Of a stretch of DNA of 64,000 bases, positions 25,982-36,392 are shown piece after piece. The DNA comes from Thioclava pacifica DSM 10166 (GTDB taxonomy: Bacteria; Pseudomonadota; Alphaproteobacteria; Rhodobacterales; Rhodobacteraceae), in the NCBI RefSeq assembly GCF_000714535.1, contig NZ_AUND01000001.1, forward strand, positions 310,001-374,000. The letters are read 5' to 3'. The notes under the pieces were generated by a model. That model had not been told where the DNA came from, made no database searches, and saw nothing but the letters and a program-made list of their open reading frames with translations. The first letter of the stretch is position 1. Each line of letters opens with the position of its first letter. The position numbers were made by a program, and so were the translations under genes.

Positions 25982-26893
25982 TCAATGCGCGGGCTTGATG
26001 AAGGTCCCGTTGCGCAGCTCCGCCATCGCGGTCATCAGCTCTTCACGGGTGTTCATCACGATCGGCCCGTGCCAGGCGACGGGCTCCTGAATGGGCGCGC
26101 CCGAGATCAGCAGGAAGCGCACGCCACGCTCGCCCGCCTGCACGACGATCTCGTCGCCCGTGCCAAAGCGCACCAGCGTCCGGTCGCCCGAGAGGTCGCG
26201 GATATTCACCTCCTGACCCATCACCTCCTTTTCGAGCAGCACGCCCGAGGGGGTGGAGGCATCGGCGAAGGCGGCCTCGCCCTCGAAGACATAGGCGAAG
26301 CTGCGGCGGTAGGTGTCGATCTTGATCCGCTTCTTCACCCCCGGCGGGATCGAGATATCGAGATATTGCGGATCGGCGGCGATGCCATCGACGGGGCCGC
26401 GCTTGCCCCAGAACTCGCCGGTGACGATGCGCGCGACCGTGCCGTCATCGTCGATCACCTCGGGGATGTCCGAGCCCTGGATGTCCTGATAGCGCGGCGC
26501 GGTCATCTTCTGATCCGCAGGCAGGTTCGCCCAAAGCTGGAAGCCATGCATCCGGCCCTGCGCATCGCCTTTGGGCATTTCCTGATGCAGGATGCCCGAC
26601 CCGGCCGTCATCCACTGCACCGAGCCCGCGCCCAGCTCGCCGCGATTGCCGAGGCTGTCGCCATGCTCGACGGTGCCCGCCAGAACATAGGTGATCGTCT
26701 CGATGCCGCGATGGGGGTGCCAGGGGAACCCGGCGAGATAATCCTCGGGGCGATCGTTGCGGAAATCGTCAAACAGCAGGAACGGGTCGGCCTCGGTCGG
26801 GTCCTGAAAGCCGAAGGCGCGATGCAGATGGACGCCCGCGCCTTCCATGAAGGGCTGGGCGCGGCGGGTCTCGAGAACGGGACGGATCGACAT
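25982..26893 (-). CDS. pirin family cupin protein
   Basis: This 303-residue bicupin has the pirin metal site in its N-terminal half: FPWHPHRGIETITYVL and SGILHQEMP supply the three histidines and one glutamate. Pirin-family proteins such as YhhW can act as quercetinases or redox-linked regulators. The ATG at 26893 follows GGAGG. The biological role here is open. Confidence 0.9.
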   Translation of the reverse strand: MSIRPVLETRRAQPFMEGAGVHLHRAFGFQDPTEADPFLLFDDFRNDRPEDYLAGFPWHPHRGIETITYVLAGTVEHGDSLGNRGELGAGSVQWMTAGSGILHQEMPKGDAQGRMHGFQLWANLPADQKMTAPRYQDIQGSDIPEVIDDDGTVARIVTGEFWGKRGPVDGIAADPQYLDISIPPGVKKRIKIDTYRRSFAYVFEGEAAFADASTPSGVLLEKEVMGQEVNIRDLSGDRTLVRFGTGDEIVVQAGERGVRFLLISGAPIQEPVAWHGPIVMNTREELMTAMAELRNGTFIKPAH

Positions 26894-27009
26894 TGTGGTT
26901 CCTCCGGCTGATGCAGCTGTCCTGTCAGCAGATAGGAAAACCACTGCGGCGCGCAATTGCACAGGCGCGCACGCAATCCCTCAGCGAATGCACAGAGCCG
27001 TGATCAGCG

Positions 27010-27654
27010 TTACTTGTTGGGATCCCAGACGAAGCGGGTCGCGCGCGGACGCGTCACGATGAAGCTCGAGAAACGCAAACCCTTGCGCAAGCCCATCTGG
27101 CCGAGGTGGTCGCCTTCGTGCGACACCCATTTGTCGCCAATGCCGAAAAGCGGGTGATAGCTGTAGGAGGTCTCGACGATCGCCGCCGTGTCGCCGGGCG
27201 CGAGGACCGGAATGCGGTCGGCCTGCGCATCAAGCGCGGCTTGGGTGTAGCCATCGGCGATATTGGTCGCGTTGGAGGCTATGAGCGTCACCTTGCGGTT
27301 CGGGTCCGGCCCGTTGCACGGCACATCGGGGGCCAGCGGATCGGCCCAGCAATTCACGATTGTGACCCGCATCCAGGTTTGCTCGTCATCCGCTTTTTTC
27401 GAGAGGTAGTCGAAGATCTTCTTCATCCCCATGACGTAGGAGGGGCCGAACGGGTCGCGCTCACGCGAAATGATATCGGCCACGGTGGAGGTGGCACGGG
27501 TCACCTTGGCACGCATGCGGAAGGCGTCATAGATCTCGAAGGCAATCACCAGCCAGCCCGCGAGCAGCAGGAAGCCCATCACCCCCTCGATCGGGATCGA
27601 GCCAGTTTCCTCCTTGCGGAACTGTCTGAAGCGAAAGCGGGACAGTGCGTTCAT
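27010..27654 (-). CDS. TadE-like pilus assembly protein
   Basis: This 214-residue protein has the TadE/TadG N-terminal pattern: a short basic cytoplasmic stretch (RFRFRQFRKEETGSIPIE) followed by one transmembrane helix (VMGFLLLAGWLVIAFEIY), then a periplasmic part with a CWADP...VPC cysteine pair. TadE proteins are minor pseudopilins of tight-adherence (Flp) pili. It is the last of three similar genes with gaps of 11 and 23 bases. Confidence 0.75.
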   Translation of the reverse strand: MNALSRFRFRQFRKEETGSIPIEGVMGFLLLAGWLVIAFEIYDAFRMRAKVTRATSTVADIISRERDPFGPSYVMGMKKIFDYLSKKADDEQTWMRVTIVNCWADPLAPDVPCNGPDPNRKVTLIASNATNIADGYTQAALDAQADRIPVLAPGDTAAIVETSYSYHPLFGIGDKWVSHEGDHLGQMGLRKGLRFSSFIVTRPRATRFVWDPNK

Positions 27655-27665
27655 CGCATCCCCCC

Positions 27666-28283
27666 TCAGCTGCCCGACGCCGTCGGGAAGATCGAGGTCG
27701 CGCGCGGCTCGGTCACGAAGGCAGTGGTGGAGATCAGGGCGAATTGATCGGGGTCGTCGATCGGGGCGGCGCGGATCAACGCCTTGGCAAGCGGATTGTC
27801 GATCATCATCGGCTTCACCCGCAGGCAGACGCGCATCAGCATGATCTGGTTGGACAGCCCGCCTTCGAGCGTCGCCGAAGGCGGCGGGGTGGTGTCGTCG
27901 GAGAAGTTCTCGCAGCGCAGCGGATGGGCGTCGATCGACGAGCTCCAGTTGTTGCGATTGACTACGAAGGTCTCAACCGAGACGTTGTCGTAGCAGTTCT
28001 CGCCACCGAGGAAGCCGGCCTTCTGACAGATCCGCTCACGCAGGGTGGCCTCGCTGGGCATGCCCTCGATCCCGAGCCGGATCACCCGCGCGGTCAGGTC
28101 CGTCGCCCGGTCGAGCAGCACCTGCTTGGTCAGGGTTACCCCCATCTCGATCGCCGAAGCCATCAGCATGATGAAGAACGCTACCCAGATCAGAGCTGCA
28201 ACCGTGACCGCACCCTCTTCGTCCCGCGCAAACCGGCCGGGCTTGCGGGCGAGGGGTGAGAGACTGGCGAGGCGGGGGAGCAT
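27666..28283 (-). CDS. TadE/TadG-like pilus assembly protein
   Basis: This 205-residue protein begins with a basic segment and RDEEGAVTVAALIWVAFFIM, the TadE-like Glu-containing junction followed by one membrane helix. Three cysteines (ERICQKAGF, ENCYDN, LRCENF) may form disulfides outside the cytoplasm. It is the middle gene of the trio. Confidence 0.75.
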   Translation of the reverse strand: MLPRLASLSPLARKPGRFARDEEGAVTVAALIWVAFFIMLMASAIEMGVTLTKQVLLDRATDLTARVIRLGIEGMPSEATLRERICQKAGFLGGENCYDNVSVETFVVNRNNWSSSIDAHPLRCENFSDDTTPPPSATLEGGLSNQIMLMRVCLRVKPMMIDNPLAKALIRAAPIDDPDQFALISTTAFVTEPRATSIFPTASGS

Positions 28284-28306
28284 CAGCGTGTCCTGTCCGT
28301 GGCGCG

Positions 28307-30067
28307 TCAGTTGGTCAGACGCAGCGAAATGATCTGCGCAGCGATCGAGGCGAAGGCGTCGTTCAGGTCATCGCCCTTGACCTCATAGGCGTAACTCGGC
28401 CCCGACGCGCATTTCTCCAGCGCCGCCTTGCCTTCGTCTGGCGCCGAGACTGCGATGGTATAGACATCGATCCCGCGGCTCTGGGCGAGCTTGCAGACCT
28501 CTTCGAGGTTGGCGTCCTTCTGCTCGAACATCGAGGAGATCGCCATCTCGGCATAGATCGACTTGACCGACTGGTTCGGATCATCCGCCTGTCGCGGGCG
28601 CAGCAGGAATTTGTCGATCACGTATTGCAGCGTCCAACCCTTGCCCCAGATCGTTTCCCAGGAAATGGAATTCAGTGTCTTGAGGCTGCCCGAGATTGAC
28701 ACCATGACCTTGTCGCCGGCATCGACGCGGTCGCGCCATGTACCGTCCTTGAAACGGTAGATCGGTTTGAGCCCCTCGGCTGCGCGCTTGGCCGAATACC
28801 AGTAGAGCTGGCTCTGATCGTAATCGTAGAAAGCGGTCGCGGAGTCGGTCGAGAAGAAACCCGACGGTCCGGTGCGATATTCCATCTTGGTCGAGAAGGA
28901 GCGGGTGTTCATCCCGTCCGTCATCAGGATCATCACCTTCATCGAACTGTCGTCGACCGAGGTGGCGGTGTCCGCATAGGGCATGGGGCGGTTCTGAACC
29001 GAGGAGTTGATCACACCCTTGCTGGCGAGCGCCATCGCGACCGGCTCGGTTGCGGGATCGAGAAGCGCGAAGCCCCAGCGTGCGCCGATGTCGATGGCGG
29101 TATCGCCGCCCGCGCGCAGAGAGGAGATCTTGTCGAGCAGATCCTGCTGGTTGTCCTCGATCGCCATGATCGGGGAATAGCTGAACTCGTAGCAGTTCTC
29201 GGCGCTCTCGCTGATCGTCTTGAAGATCGAATAGCCCTGATTCACCATGTCATAGCTCCAGCCATACATGGTGCGTTGCAACGGCGCGGTGGGCGAGATC
29301 TCGAGGCTGTCGAAGCCGAGCGTCTGCACATCCGCGCAGGTATTCTTGGTGTGATCCTTGCTCAGATTGTAGATGCTTGCGAGCGTCGAACCCATCGAGA
29401 CCTGCTGGTTGTAGGGCACGATCGAAATCGACAGACGCCCAGCCGGCGCCTCGGGAGGCTGCACATCGTCGAACATCGTGTTGACGAAATTCTTTGCAGC
29501 CGTACGCAGCGAGGCGATCTTCGACTCGCCCGAACTTGAGTACATGTCGGGATCGTTCATCGAGCCCGAAATATCGAGCACCATCGAGATTTCGACGTTG
29601 CCGATCGATTCCTCGGCGCGCGCTCCGACATTTGTGGCCAGCGAATAGACGCCAAGCAGATCGCCGAAAATCGTGGGCATGTCGTCACGCGTCACGATGG
29701 TGACACGGCGATATTTGTCCTCGTCATCAGGGCTGTTCTTCTCGTTCGTCTCAACGATCGGGTCGATGTCGAGGTAGTCGAGCCCGGCCTTTTTCATATA
29801 GTCATTCACGACATATTTCGGATCGACCTTCTGGCTGAGGCTGGCCGCGGCGAGGGCGGCACGGTCGATCGTACCCTGGATCAGCGTGCGACGTTCCTCC
29901 TGGCGGACGAAATCGACGGCGAGACCGCCGACGATCATCAGAATCAGGAAGATCTGAAGGCTGAAGATGAAGATCGCCCCATCCTCTTCGCGCGCAAATT
30001 TGCCGAACCGGGACATCCCGGGCCGGGTCTTGCCTTGCGCAACCATCTTCAAGCGATCGAACGCCAT
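28307..30067 (-). CDS. TadG-type pilus protein with von Willebrand factor A domain
   Basis: This 586-residue protein has a basic N-terminus, a TadE-like membrane helix (AIFIFSLQIFLILMIVGG at about residues 31-48) and a large periplasmic vWA domain. The MIDAS motif is LDISGSMN (D165, S167, S169), and a second metal residue is expected in MTDGMNTRS. TadG proteins anchor or assemble Flp pili. The ATG at 30067 follows AAGGAG. It leads the three-gene unit, and the other tad genes (flp, cpaA-F) are not in the window. Confidence 0.85.
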   Translation of the reverse strand: MAFDRLKMVAQGKTRPGMSRFGKFAREEDGAIFIFSLQIFLILMIVGGLAVDFVRQEERRTLIQGTIDRAALAAASLSQKVDPKYVVNDYMKKAGLDYLDIDPIVETNEKNSPDDEDKYRRVTIVTRDDMPTIFGDLLGVYSLATNVGARAEESIGNVEISMVLDISGSMNDPDMYSSSGESKIASLRTAAKNFVNTMFDDVQPPEAPAGRLSISIVPYNQQVSMGSTLASIYNLSKDHTKNTCADVQTLGFDSLEISPTAPLQRTMYGWSYDMVNQGYSIFKTISESAENCYEFSYSPIMAIEDNQQDLLDKISSLRAGGDTAIDIGARWGFALLDPATEPVAMALASKGVINSSVQNRPMPYADTATSVDDSSMKVMILMTDGMNTRSFSTKMEYRTGPSGFFSTDSATAFYDYDQSQLYWYSAKRAAEGLKPIYRFKDGTWRDRVDAGDKVMVSISGSLKTLNSISWETIWGKGWTLQYVIDKFLLRPRQADDPNQSVKSIYAEMAISSMFEQKDANLEEVCKLAQSRGIDVYTIAVSAPDEGKAALEKCASGPSYAYEVKGDDLNDAFASIAAQIISLRLTN

Positions 30068-30419
30068 ACCTCTCTCCTTTCTCGCATCACCGCGCAGGGG
30101 CACGGCTCACGAAAATGAGAATCCTTCATCGAGCAAACGTGACTAAGTCATGGGGCTAAATTATGGCGCAATCTAGGCTACTTATCTGGCATTATTAACG
30201 TGGTTCGGGACGGTCTTGTCGAAGTGGGGAGCATCGTTTCCGCTACGGAAATGATCGACTCGCCTTTTGCGCGAGTTCTCCGACGATTCGTCCCCAATCT
30301 GCAATTTTCGCGTTTACGAATGAGGCGCTTTCGATGCATCGATTTCGACTCGCGCAACAATCGCGTGCCGGGATGCGCAGCCTCTCGACTCTGACGCCCG
30401 TCGGCCCAATATAAAGACC
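30068..30419. other. 352-base divergent promoter region between tadG and dnaG
   Basis: No gene is evident. The region is richer in A+T than its surroundings near 30140-30200 and carries five GANTC sites, four of them within 135 bases on the dnaG side. Confidence 0.6.
30257..30391. promoter_or_regulatory. cluster of GANTC (CcrM) sites upstream of dnaG
   Basis: GANTC occurs at 30257, 30285, 30347 and 30387, with another at 30119. GANTC is the target of the cell-cycle methyltransferase CcrM of alphaproteobacteria. By base composition I would expect about one per 300 bases. Methylation-linked control of dnaG is inference. Confidence 0.5.
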
Positions 30420-32372
30420 ATGAGCCTGCCGCCCGGATTTCTTGACGAATTGCGCAACCGCACCTCGATCGCTCAGGTCGTGGGGCGCAAGGTCATCTGG
30501 GACATGCGCAAGTCGAACCAGGCTAAGGGCGACATGTGGGCGCCATGCCCGTTCCATCAGGAGAAGTCGGCCTCTTTCCACGTCGATGACCGCAAGGGCT
30601 ATTACTATTGCTTCGGCTGTCACGCGAAGGGCGACGCGTTGAGCTTCGTGCGCGAGACCGAGAATGTCGGCTTCATGGAGGCCGTCGAGATCCTCGCCCG
30701 CGAGGCCGGGATGCAGATGCCCGCGCGCGATCCGAAGGCGCAGGAGAAGTCCGATCGCCGGACCGAACTCGCCCGGGTGATGGACGAGGCGGTGAAGTTT
30801 TTCCGCCTGCATCTGAACACCCAGGCCGGGGCCGAGGCGCGCGACTATCTCGCCGGGCGCAAGCTCGACAAGGCGGCGATCGACCGGTTCGAGATCGGTT
30901 TCGCTCCTCCGGGCTGGCAAGGGCTGCGCGATGCGCTGAAAGCCAAGGGCATCCCGGATGATCTGATCATCGGCGCGGGGCTCGCGAAGGAAAGCCAGAA
31001 AGGCCGCGAGCCTTTCGACGTGTTCCGCAACCGCATCATCTTCCCGATCCGTGACGCACGCGGGCGCTGCATCGCCTTTGGCGGGCGGGCGATGGATCCG
31101 AACGATCCGGCGAAATATCTCAACTCGCCCGAGACGGAGCTCTTCGACAAGGGCCGGTCGCTCTACAACCATGGCCCCGCACGGGAGGCCTGCGGCAAAG
31201 GCGCGCCTCTTGTCGTCTGCGAAGGCTATATGGACGTGATCGCGATGGTCGAGGCGGGGTTTGGCGGCGCCGTGGCCCCGCTGGGCACTGCAATCACCGA
31301 GGATCAGCTACGCCTGATGTGGCGTATCCATGACGAGCCCATCATTGCGCTTGATGGCGACGCGGCAGGTTTGCGGGCGGCGATGCGGGTGATCGATCTT
31401 GCGATGCCGCTGCTGGAGGCCGGGAAGGGTGTGCGCTTCGCGATCATGCCGCCGGGGCTCGACCCTGATGACGTGATCAAGAAGCAGGGGCGCAGCGCGA
31501 TGGAGAAAATCATCGCAGAGGCGAAACCCATGGTCACGCTGCTCTGGCAGCGCGAGACAGAAGGCAAAGTCTTCGACAGCCCCGAACGGCGCGCGACGCT
31601 CGACAAGAAGTTGCATGCCACGATCGCGCATATCAAGGATCCGTCGATCCACGGGCATTACCGCGAAGAGATCAAGCGGCTGCGCTGGGAGCTTTTCGGG
31701 ACGGGTCCTCGCGGGGGGAAGACGCCGCCGCGGCGCAGCTTCACGCCCGGTCTGCGCGGGCAAGGACGCTTTGGGGCGACCGCCGCCCCGGCGCTGCCGG
31801 AAACCCGCGCCTCGCTTCTGGCCACGGCGCCCGACGATGTGGCCGAGCATCTGCGCGAGGCGATGATCCTTGGCATCTGCGCCACGCATCCCGCGCTGAT
31901 CGCCGAGTTCGAGGCCGAACTGGAAGATGTGCCGCTGCGTGATCCGACCCATGATCGGCTGCGCCATCTGATGTTGAGCCTCGCGCCCCAACCGGCGCCG
32001 GAGATCGCGAAAATCCTGCAAGAGGAAGTCGGGGCCGACCTTGAAAAGCTGCTTGGACTGCCCCATCTGCGATCAGCCCCCCCGGTTCGCAATGCCGACA
32101 ATCCCGATCTGGCGCGGATGTGCCTGGCCGAGGAACTGGCCAAGCTCGATGCCGCGCGTGCCGTGCGCGTAGAGGTTGCCGATGCGATGGAGGATCTGGC
32201 GGGGCTGGCCGACGAGGGCGTGACATGGCGGCTGGCGCAAGCCGCCTCGCTGCGCCACCGAGCCGAAAGATCGAAGCTGGAGGACAACTCCGACATGGGC
32301 GAAGATCGCGCGGCCCTTTCCGCGACGCTTCAGGCCATGATCGATGGGGAAATCTGGCGTAAGAAACAATGA
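30420..32372 (+). CDS. dnaG: DNA primase
   Basis: This 650-residue primase makes RNA primers at the replication fork. The N-terminal CHC2 zinc finger is visible (CPFHQEKSASFHVD and YYCFGCHAKGD, about residues 40-67). The TOPRIM core has VVCEGYMDVIAM with the catalytic glutamate and ALDGDAAG. The C-terminal helicase-binding domain is less conserved. It precedes rpoD, the usual macromolecular-synthesis arrangement, but with a 183-base gap containing a separate promoter region. Confidence 0.96.
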   Translation: MSLPPGFLDELRNRTSIAQVVGRKVIWDMRKSNQAKGDMWAPCPFHQEKSASFHVDDRKGYYYCFGCHAKGDALSFVRETENVGFMEAVEILAREAGMQMPARDPKAQEKSDRRTELARVMDEAVKFFRLHLNTQAGAEARDYLAGRKLDKAAIDRFEIGFAPPGWQGLRDALKAKGIPDDLIIGAGLAKESQKGREPFDVFRNRIIFPIRDARGRCIAFGGRAMDPNDPAKYLNSPETELFDKGRSLYNHGPAREACGKGAPLVVCEGYMDVIAMVEAGFGGAVAPLGTAITEDQLRLMWRIHDEPIIALDGDAAGLRAAMRVIDLAMPLLEAGKGVRFAIMPPGLDPDDVIKKQGRSAMEKIIAEAKPMVTLLWQRETEGKVFDSPERRATLDKKLHATIAHIKDPSIHGHYREEIKRLRWELFGTGPRGGKTPPRRSFTPGLRGQGRFGATAAPALPETRASLLATAPDDVAEHLREAMILGICATHPALIAEFEAELEDVPLRDPTHDRLRHLMLSLAPQPAPEIAKILQEEVGADLEKLLGLPHLRSAPPVRNADNPDLARMCLAEELAKLDAARAVRVEVADAMEDLAGLADEGVTWRLAQAASLRHRAERSKLEDNSDMGEDRAALSATLQAMIDGEIWRKKQ

Positions 32373-32394
32373 GATGGGTGGCGGCGGGCCATTC

Positions 32395-32507
32395 GAATCA
32401 AAGGAAAGCGAATCACTGTGGACACAATGGCGATCAACTTTGCGTCCATCTGCCTCGCGCCCCTGTGATTCGCCGCCGCGATTCGATACACAGACGAGAT
32501 ATGATTC
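32395..32507. promoter_or_regulatory. five GANTC sites, all within CGAATC/GATTCG, upstream of rpoD
   Basis: GAATC at 32395 and 32410 and GATTC at 32467, 32480 and 32503 are all in the longer form CGAATC or its complement. AAAGCGAATCA (32405-32415) and TGATTCGCTTT (32502-32512) are a perfect 11-base inverted repeat. The cluster fills the 183-base dnaG-rpoD gap. It is either a CcrM-methylated promoter or the multimeric site of an unknown regulator. Confidence 0.55.
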
Positions 32508-32555
32508 GCTTTCGTCATAGCTTGAGCCCACCCGAGCCCTGACCGAGGAGCCCAC

Positions 32556-34550
<1,995 letters not shown>

Positions 34551-34558
34551 TAAAAAGG

Positions 34559-34580
34559 CGCCCCCGGAAGGGGGCGTTTT
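34559..34580 (+). terminator. intrinsic terminator of rpoD
   Basis: CGCCCCC pairs with GGGGGCG across GGAA and is followed by TTTT. It starts nine bases after the rpoD stop. Confidence 0.9.
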
Positions 34581-34601
34581 CATGTCGGGAGGAGGCAGGA
34601 C

Positions 34602-34973
34602 ATGGTGAAATCTTTCAAGCTCGCGCTGGCGATGCTGGCGATCGGTGCGGCGGCGGCTCAGGCCGAGGAACGCGCGCAGTTCTACATTCCCGACAAACCG
34701 GCGAAGCTTGTCTACCTCTTCACCTGCACGGGCGAGACGGTCGAAGCGGTGAATACGAATTGGGCGAAGGCTCAGGAAATCTTCGCGCAAAATCACCAGA
34801 AGCTGGCGGCTGAGCTTGAGACGGAGACGCGCGCGCAGCGCGAGACCGGGAAGGCGCCGAGCCAGGAGGCGATCGACGCCCATAACAAGCGCTTCTCGGC
34901 TCATAAATCGGCTGTTGCAGCAGATCTCGCACCGCTCGGCTGTCGGATGGACGGGTTGGTCCACATGCCCTGA
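34602..34973 (+). CDS. small secreted protein with signal peptide
   Basis: This 123-residue protein has a typical signal peptide (FKLALAMLAIGAAAAQA, cleavage after about residue 21). The mature part is charged and helical, with two cysteines (LFTCTGE and LGCRMDG) that could form a disulfide. A GGGAGGAGG ribosome binding site precedes it. I know no function for it. Confidence 0.6.
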   Translation: MVKSFKLALAMLAIGAAAAQAEERAQFYIPDKPAKLVYLFTCTGETVEAVNTNWAKAQEIFAQNHQKLAAELETETRAQRETGKAPSQEAIDAHNKRFSAHKSAVAADLAPLGCRMDGLVHMP

Positions 34974-35049
34974 CGAGGGGCAGGTGATCCGGACTTTCGC
35001 GGGTCTGGAACCGCTGCTAAGTTTCGGGAAATCTTTGACGGAGCCTTCC

Positions 35050-35364
35050 ATGACCCGCCTCATCCTCCTTGCGCCTCTCGCCCTTGCCGCCTGCCAGATG
35101 GAGGGTGCGCCTGCGGGCGCGCCGCGCATGGATCAGGCGGGCACCTGCTTTCTCTATGTCGAGGATGAGGGCTCGGGCAAATATACCGTCGTCTCGGGGG
35201 TAGGTGATGGATCGCCCGTTCCGAAGGCAATGATCAAGCGCGGGCTGAGCGGCGCGCAGGCGGATGCTCTCTGGGCCAAAGAGCGCAAGATCATGGATAT
35301 CAATCCCGAATGCCTTCGCATCCTCGCGACGGATCGCACGCAGGCGCGCCCCGCCAAATCCTGA
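35050..35364 (+). CDS. small putative lipoprotein
   Basis: This 104-residue protein has a short signal sequence ending in the lipobox LALAAC, so lipidation at about C15 is predicted. The mature part has two further cysteines (GTCFLYV and NPECLRIL). GGAG precedes the ATG. The stop codon overlaps the yjbQ start by one base. Its function is unknown. Confidence 0.65.
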   Translation: MTRLILLAPLALAACQMEGAPAGAPRMDQAGTCFLYVEDEGSGKYTVVSGVGDGSPVPKAMIKRGLSGAQADALWAKERKIMDINPECLRILATDRTQARPAKS

Positions 35365-35780
35365 TGAACCATCTCTTCGAGATCGCCACCAACGGTCCGG
35401 GCCTCTACGAGTTCACCCGTGAGGTCTCCAAATGGGTCGATCTGGCGAATGTGGATGAGGCGCTGCTCACGCTCTTCGTCCGCCACACCTCCGCGAGCCT
35501 GCTCATTCAGGAGAATGCGGATCCGGAGGTGCGCAGCGATCTTACCGAGTTCTTTCACCGTCTCGTGCCGCCGACCACCGACCCGAGCATGCGTTATCTG
35601 ACCCATACCTATGAGGGGCCGGATGATATGCCGGCCCATATCAAGGCCGCGATGCTGCCCATCAGCTTGCAGATTCCTGTCATTTCCGGGCGACTTGCGC
35701 TTGGAACATGGCAGGGAATTTACCTTTTCGAACATCGCCGCGCCGCACACCGCCGTCAGGTCGCAGCCGTGCTGCGCTGA
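35364..35780 (+). CDS. yjbQ: YjbQ family protein (secondary thiamine-phosphate synthase fold)
   Basis: This 138-residue UPF0047/YjbQ protein shows the conserved blocks LFVRHTSASLLIQENADP and LGTWQGIYLFEHR. Family members have weak thiamine-phosphate synthase activity in vitro, and the physiological role is unclear. The start ATG overlaps the preceding lipoprotein stop (TGATG), suggesting coupling. Confidence 0.88.
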   Translation: MNHLFEIATNGPGLYEFTREVSKWVDLANVDEALLTLFVRHTSASLLIQENADPEVRSDLTEFFHRLVPPTTDPSMRYLTHTYEGPDDMPAHIKAAMLPISLQIPVISGRLALGTWQGIYLFEHRRAAHRRQVAAVLR

Positions 35781-35921
35781 GTCCGTCCCGCCACATCCTG
35801 CCGCCATATCTGGGGGGCTCACATTTTTTCTACCCAAACTCTCGGGGCTGGGCTAAGGTCTTGTGGATAACTGGGGCAACAAGACCCCATCATGAGGCGG
35901 GACAAGGAACGGGGGAAAGCC

Positions 35922-36392
35922 ATGCGCTGCCCATTTTGCGGAAATGTCGATACCCAGGTGAAAGATAGCCGCCCGGCGGAAGATCACGTCGCGATCCGGC
36001 GGCGGCGGTTCTGCCCGGCCTGCGGCGGGCGCTTCACCACCTATGAACGTGTGCAACTGCGCGATCTCGTCGTCATCAAGACGTCGGGCAAGCGTGAGGA
36101 TTTCGATCGCGACAAGCTTGAGCGCTCGATCCGGATCGCGATGCAGAAACGCCCGGTGGAGCCCGAACGCATCGACCAGATGATCTCCGGCATCGTGCGG
36201 CGTCTGGAAAGTATGGGTGAGACCGATATCTCTTCGAAGGTGATCGGTGAGATCGTGATGGAAACGCTCGCCCGGATCGACACCGTCGGCTATGTGCGTT
36301 TCGCCAGTGTTTACAAGAACTTCCAGGAAGCGGACGATTTCGACAAGTTCGTCTCGGAGCTGCGTCCGCCCGGAGCAGGTGACGCTGAGTGA
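35922..36392 (+). CDS. nrdR: transcriptional repressor NrdR
   Basis: This 156-residue repressor of ribonucleotide reductase genes has an N-terminal zinc ribbon (MRCPFCG and [13 protein letters not shown]) and an ATP-cone domain ([20 protein letters not shown]). The ATG follows GGGGGAAAG. It overlaps ribD by four bases (GTGA), the usual nrdR-ribD association. NrdR binds DNA cooperatively when dATP and ATP fill the cone. Confidence 0.95.
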   Translation: MRCPFCGNVDTQVKDSRPAEDHVAIRRRRFCPACGGRFTTYERVQLRDLVVIKTSGKREDFDRDKLERSIRIAMQKRPVEPERIDQMISGIVRRLESMGETDISSKVIGEIVMETLARIDTVGYVRFASVYKNFQEADDFDKFVSELRPPGAGDAE

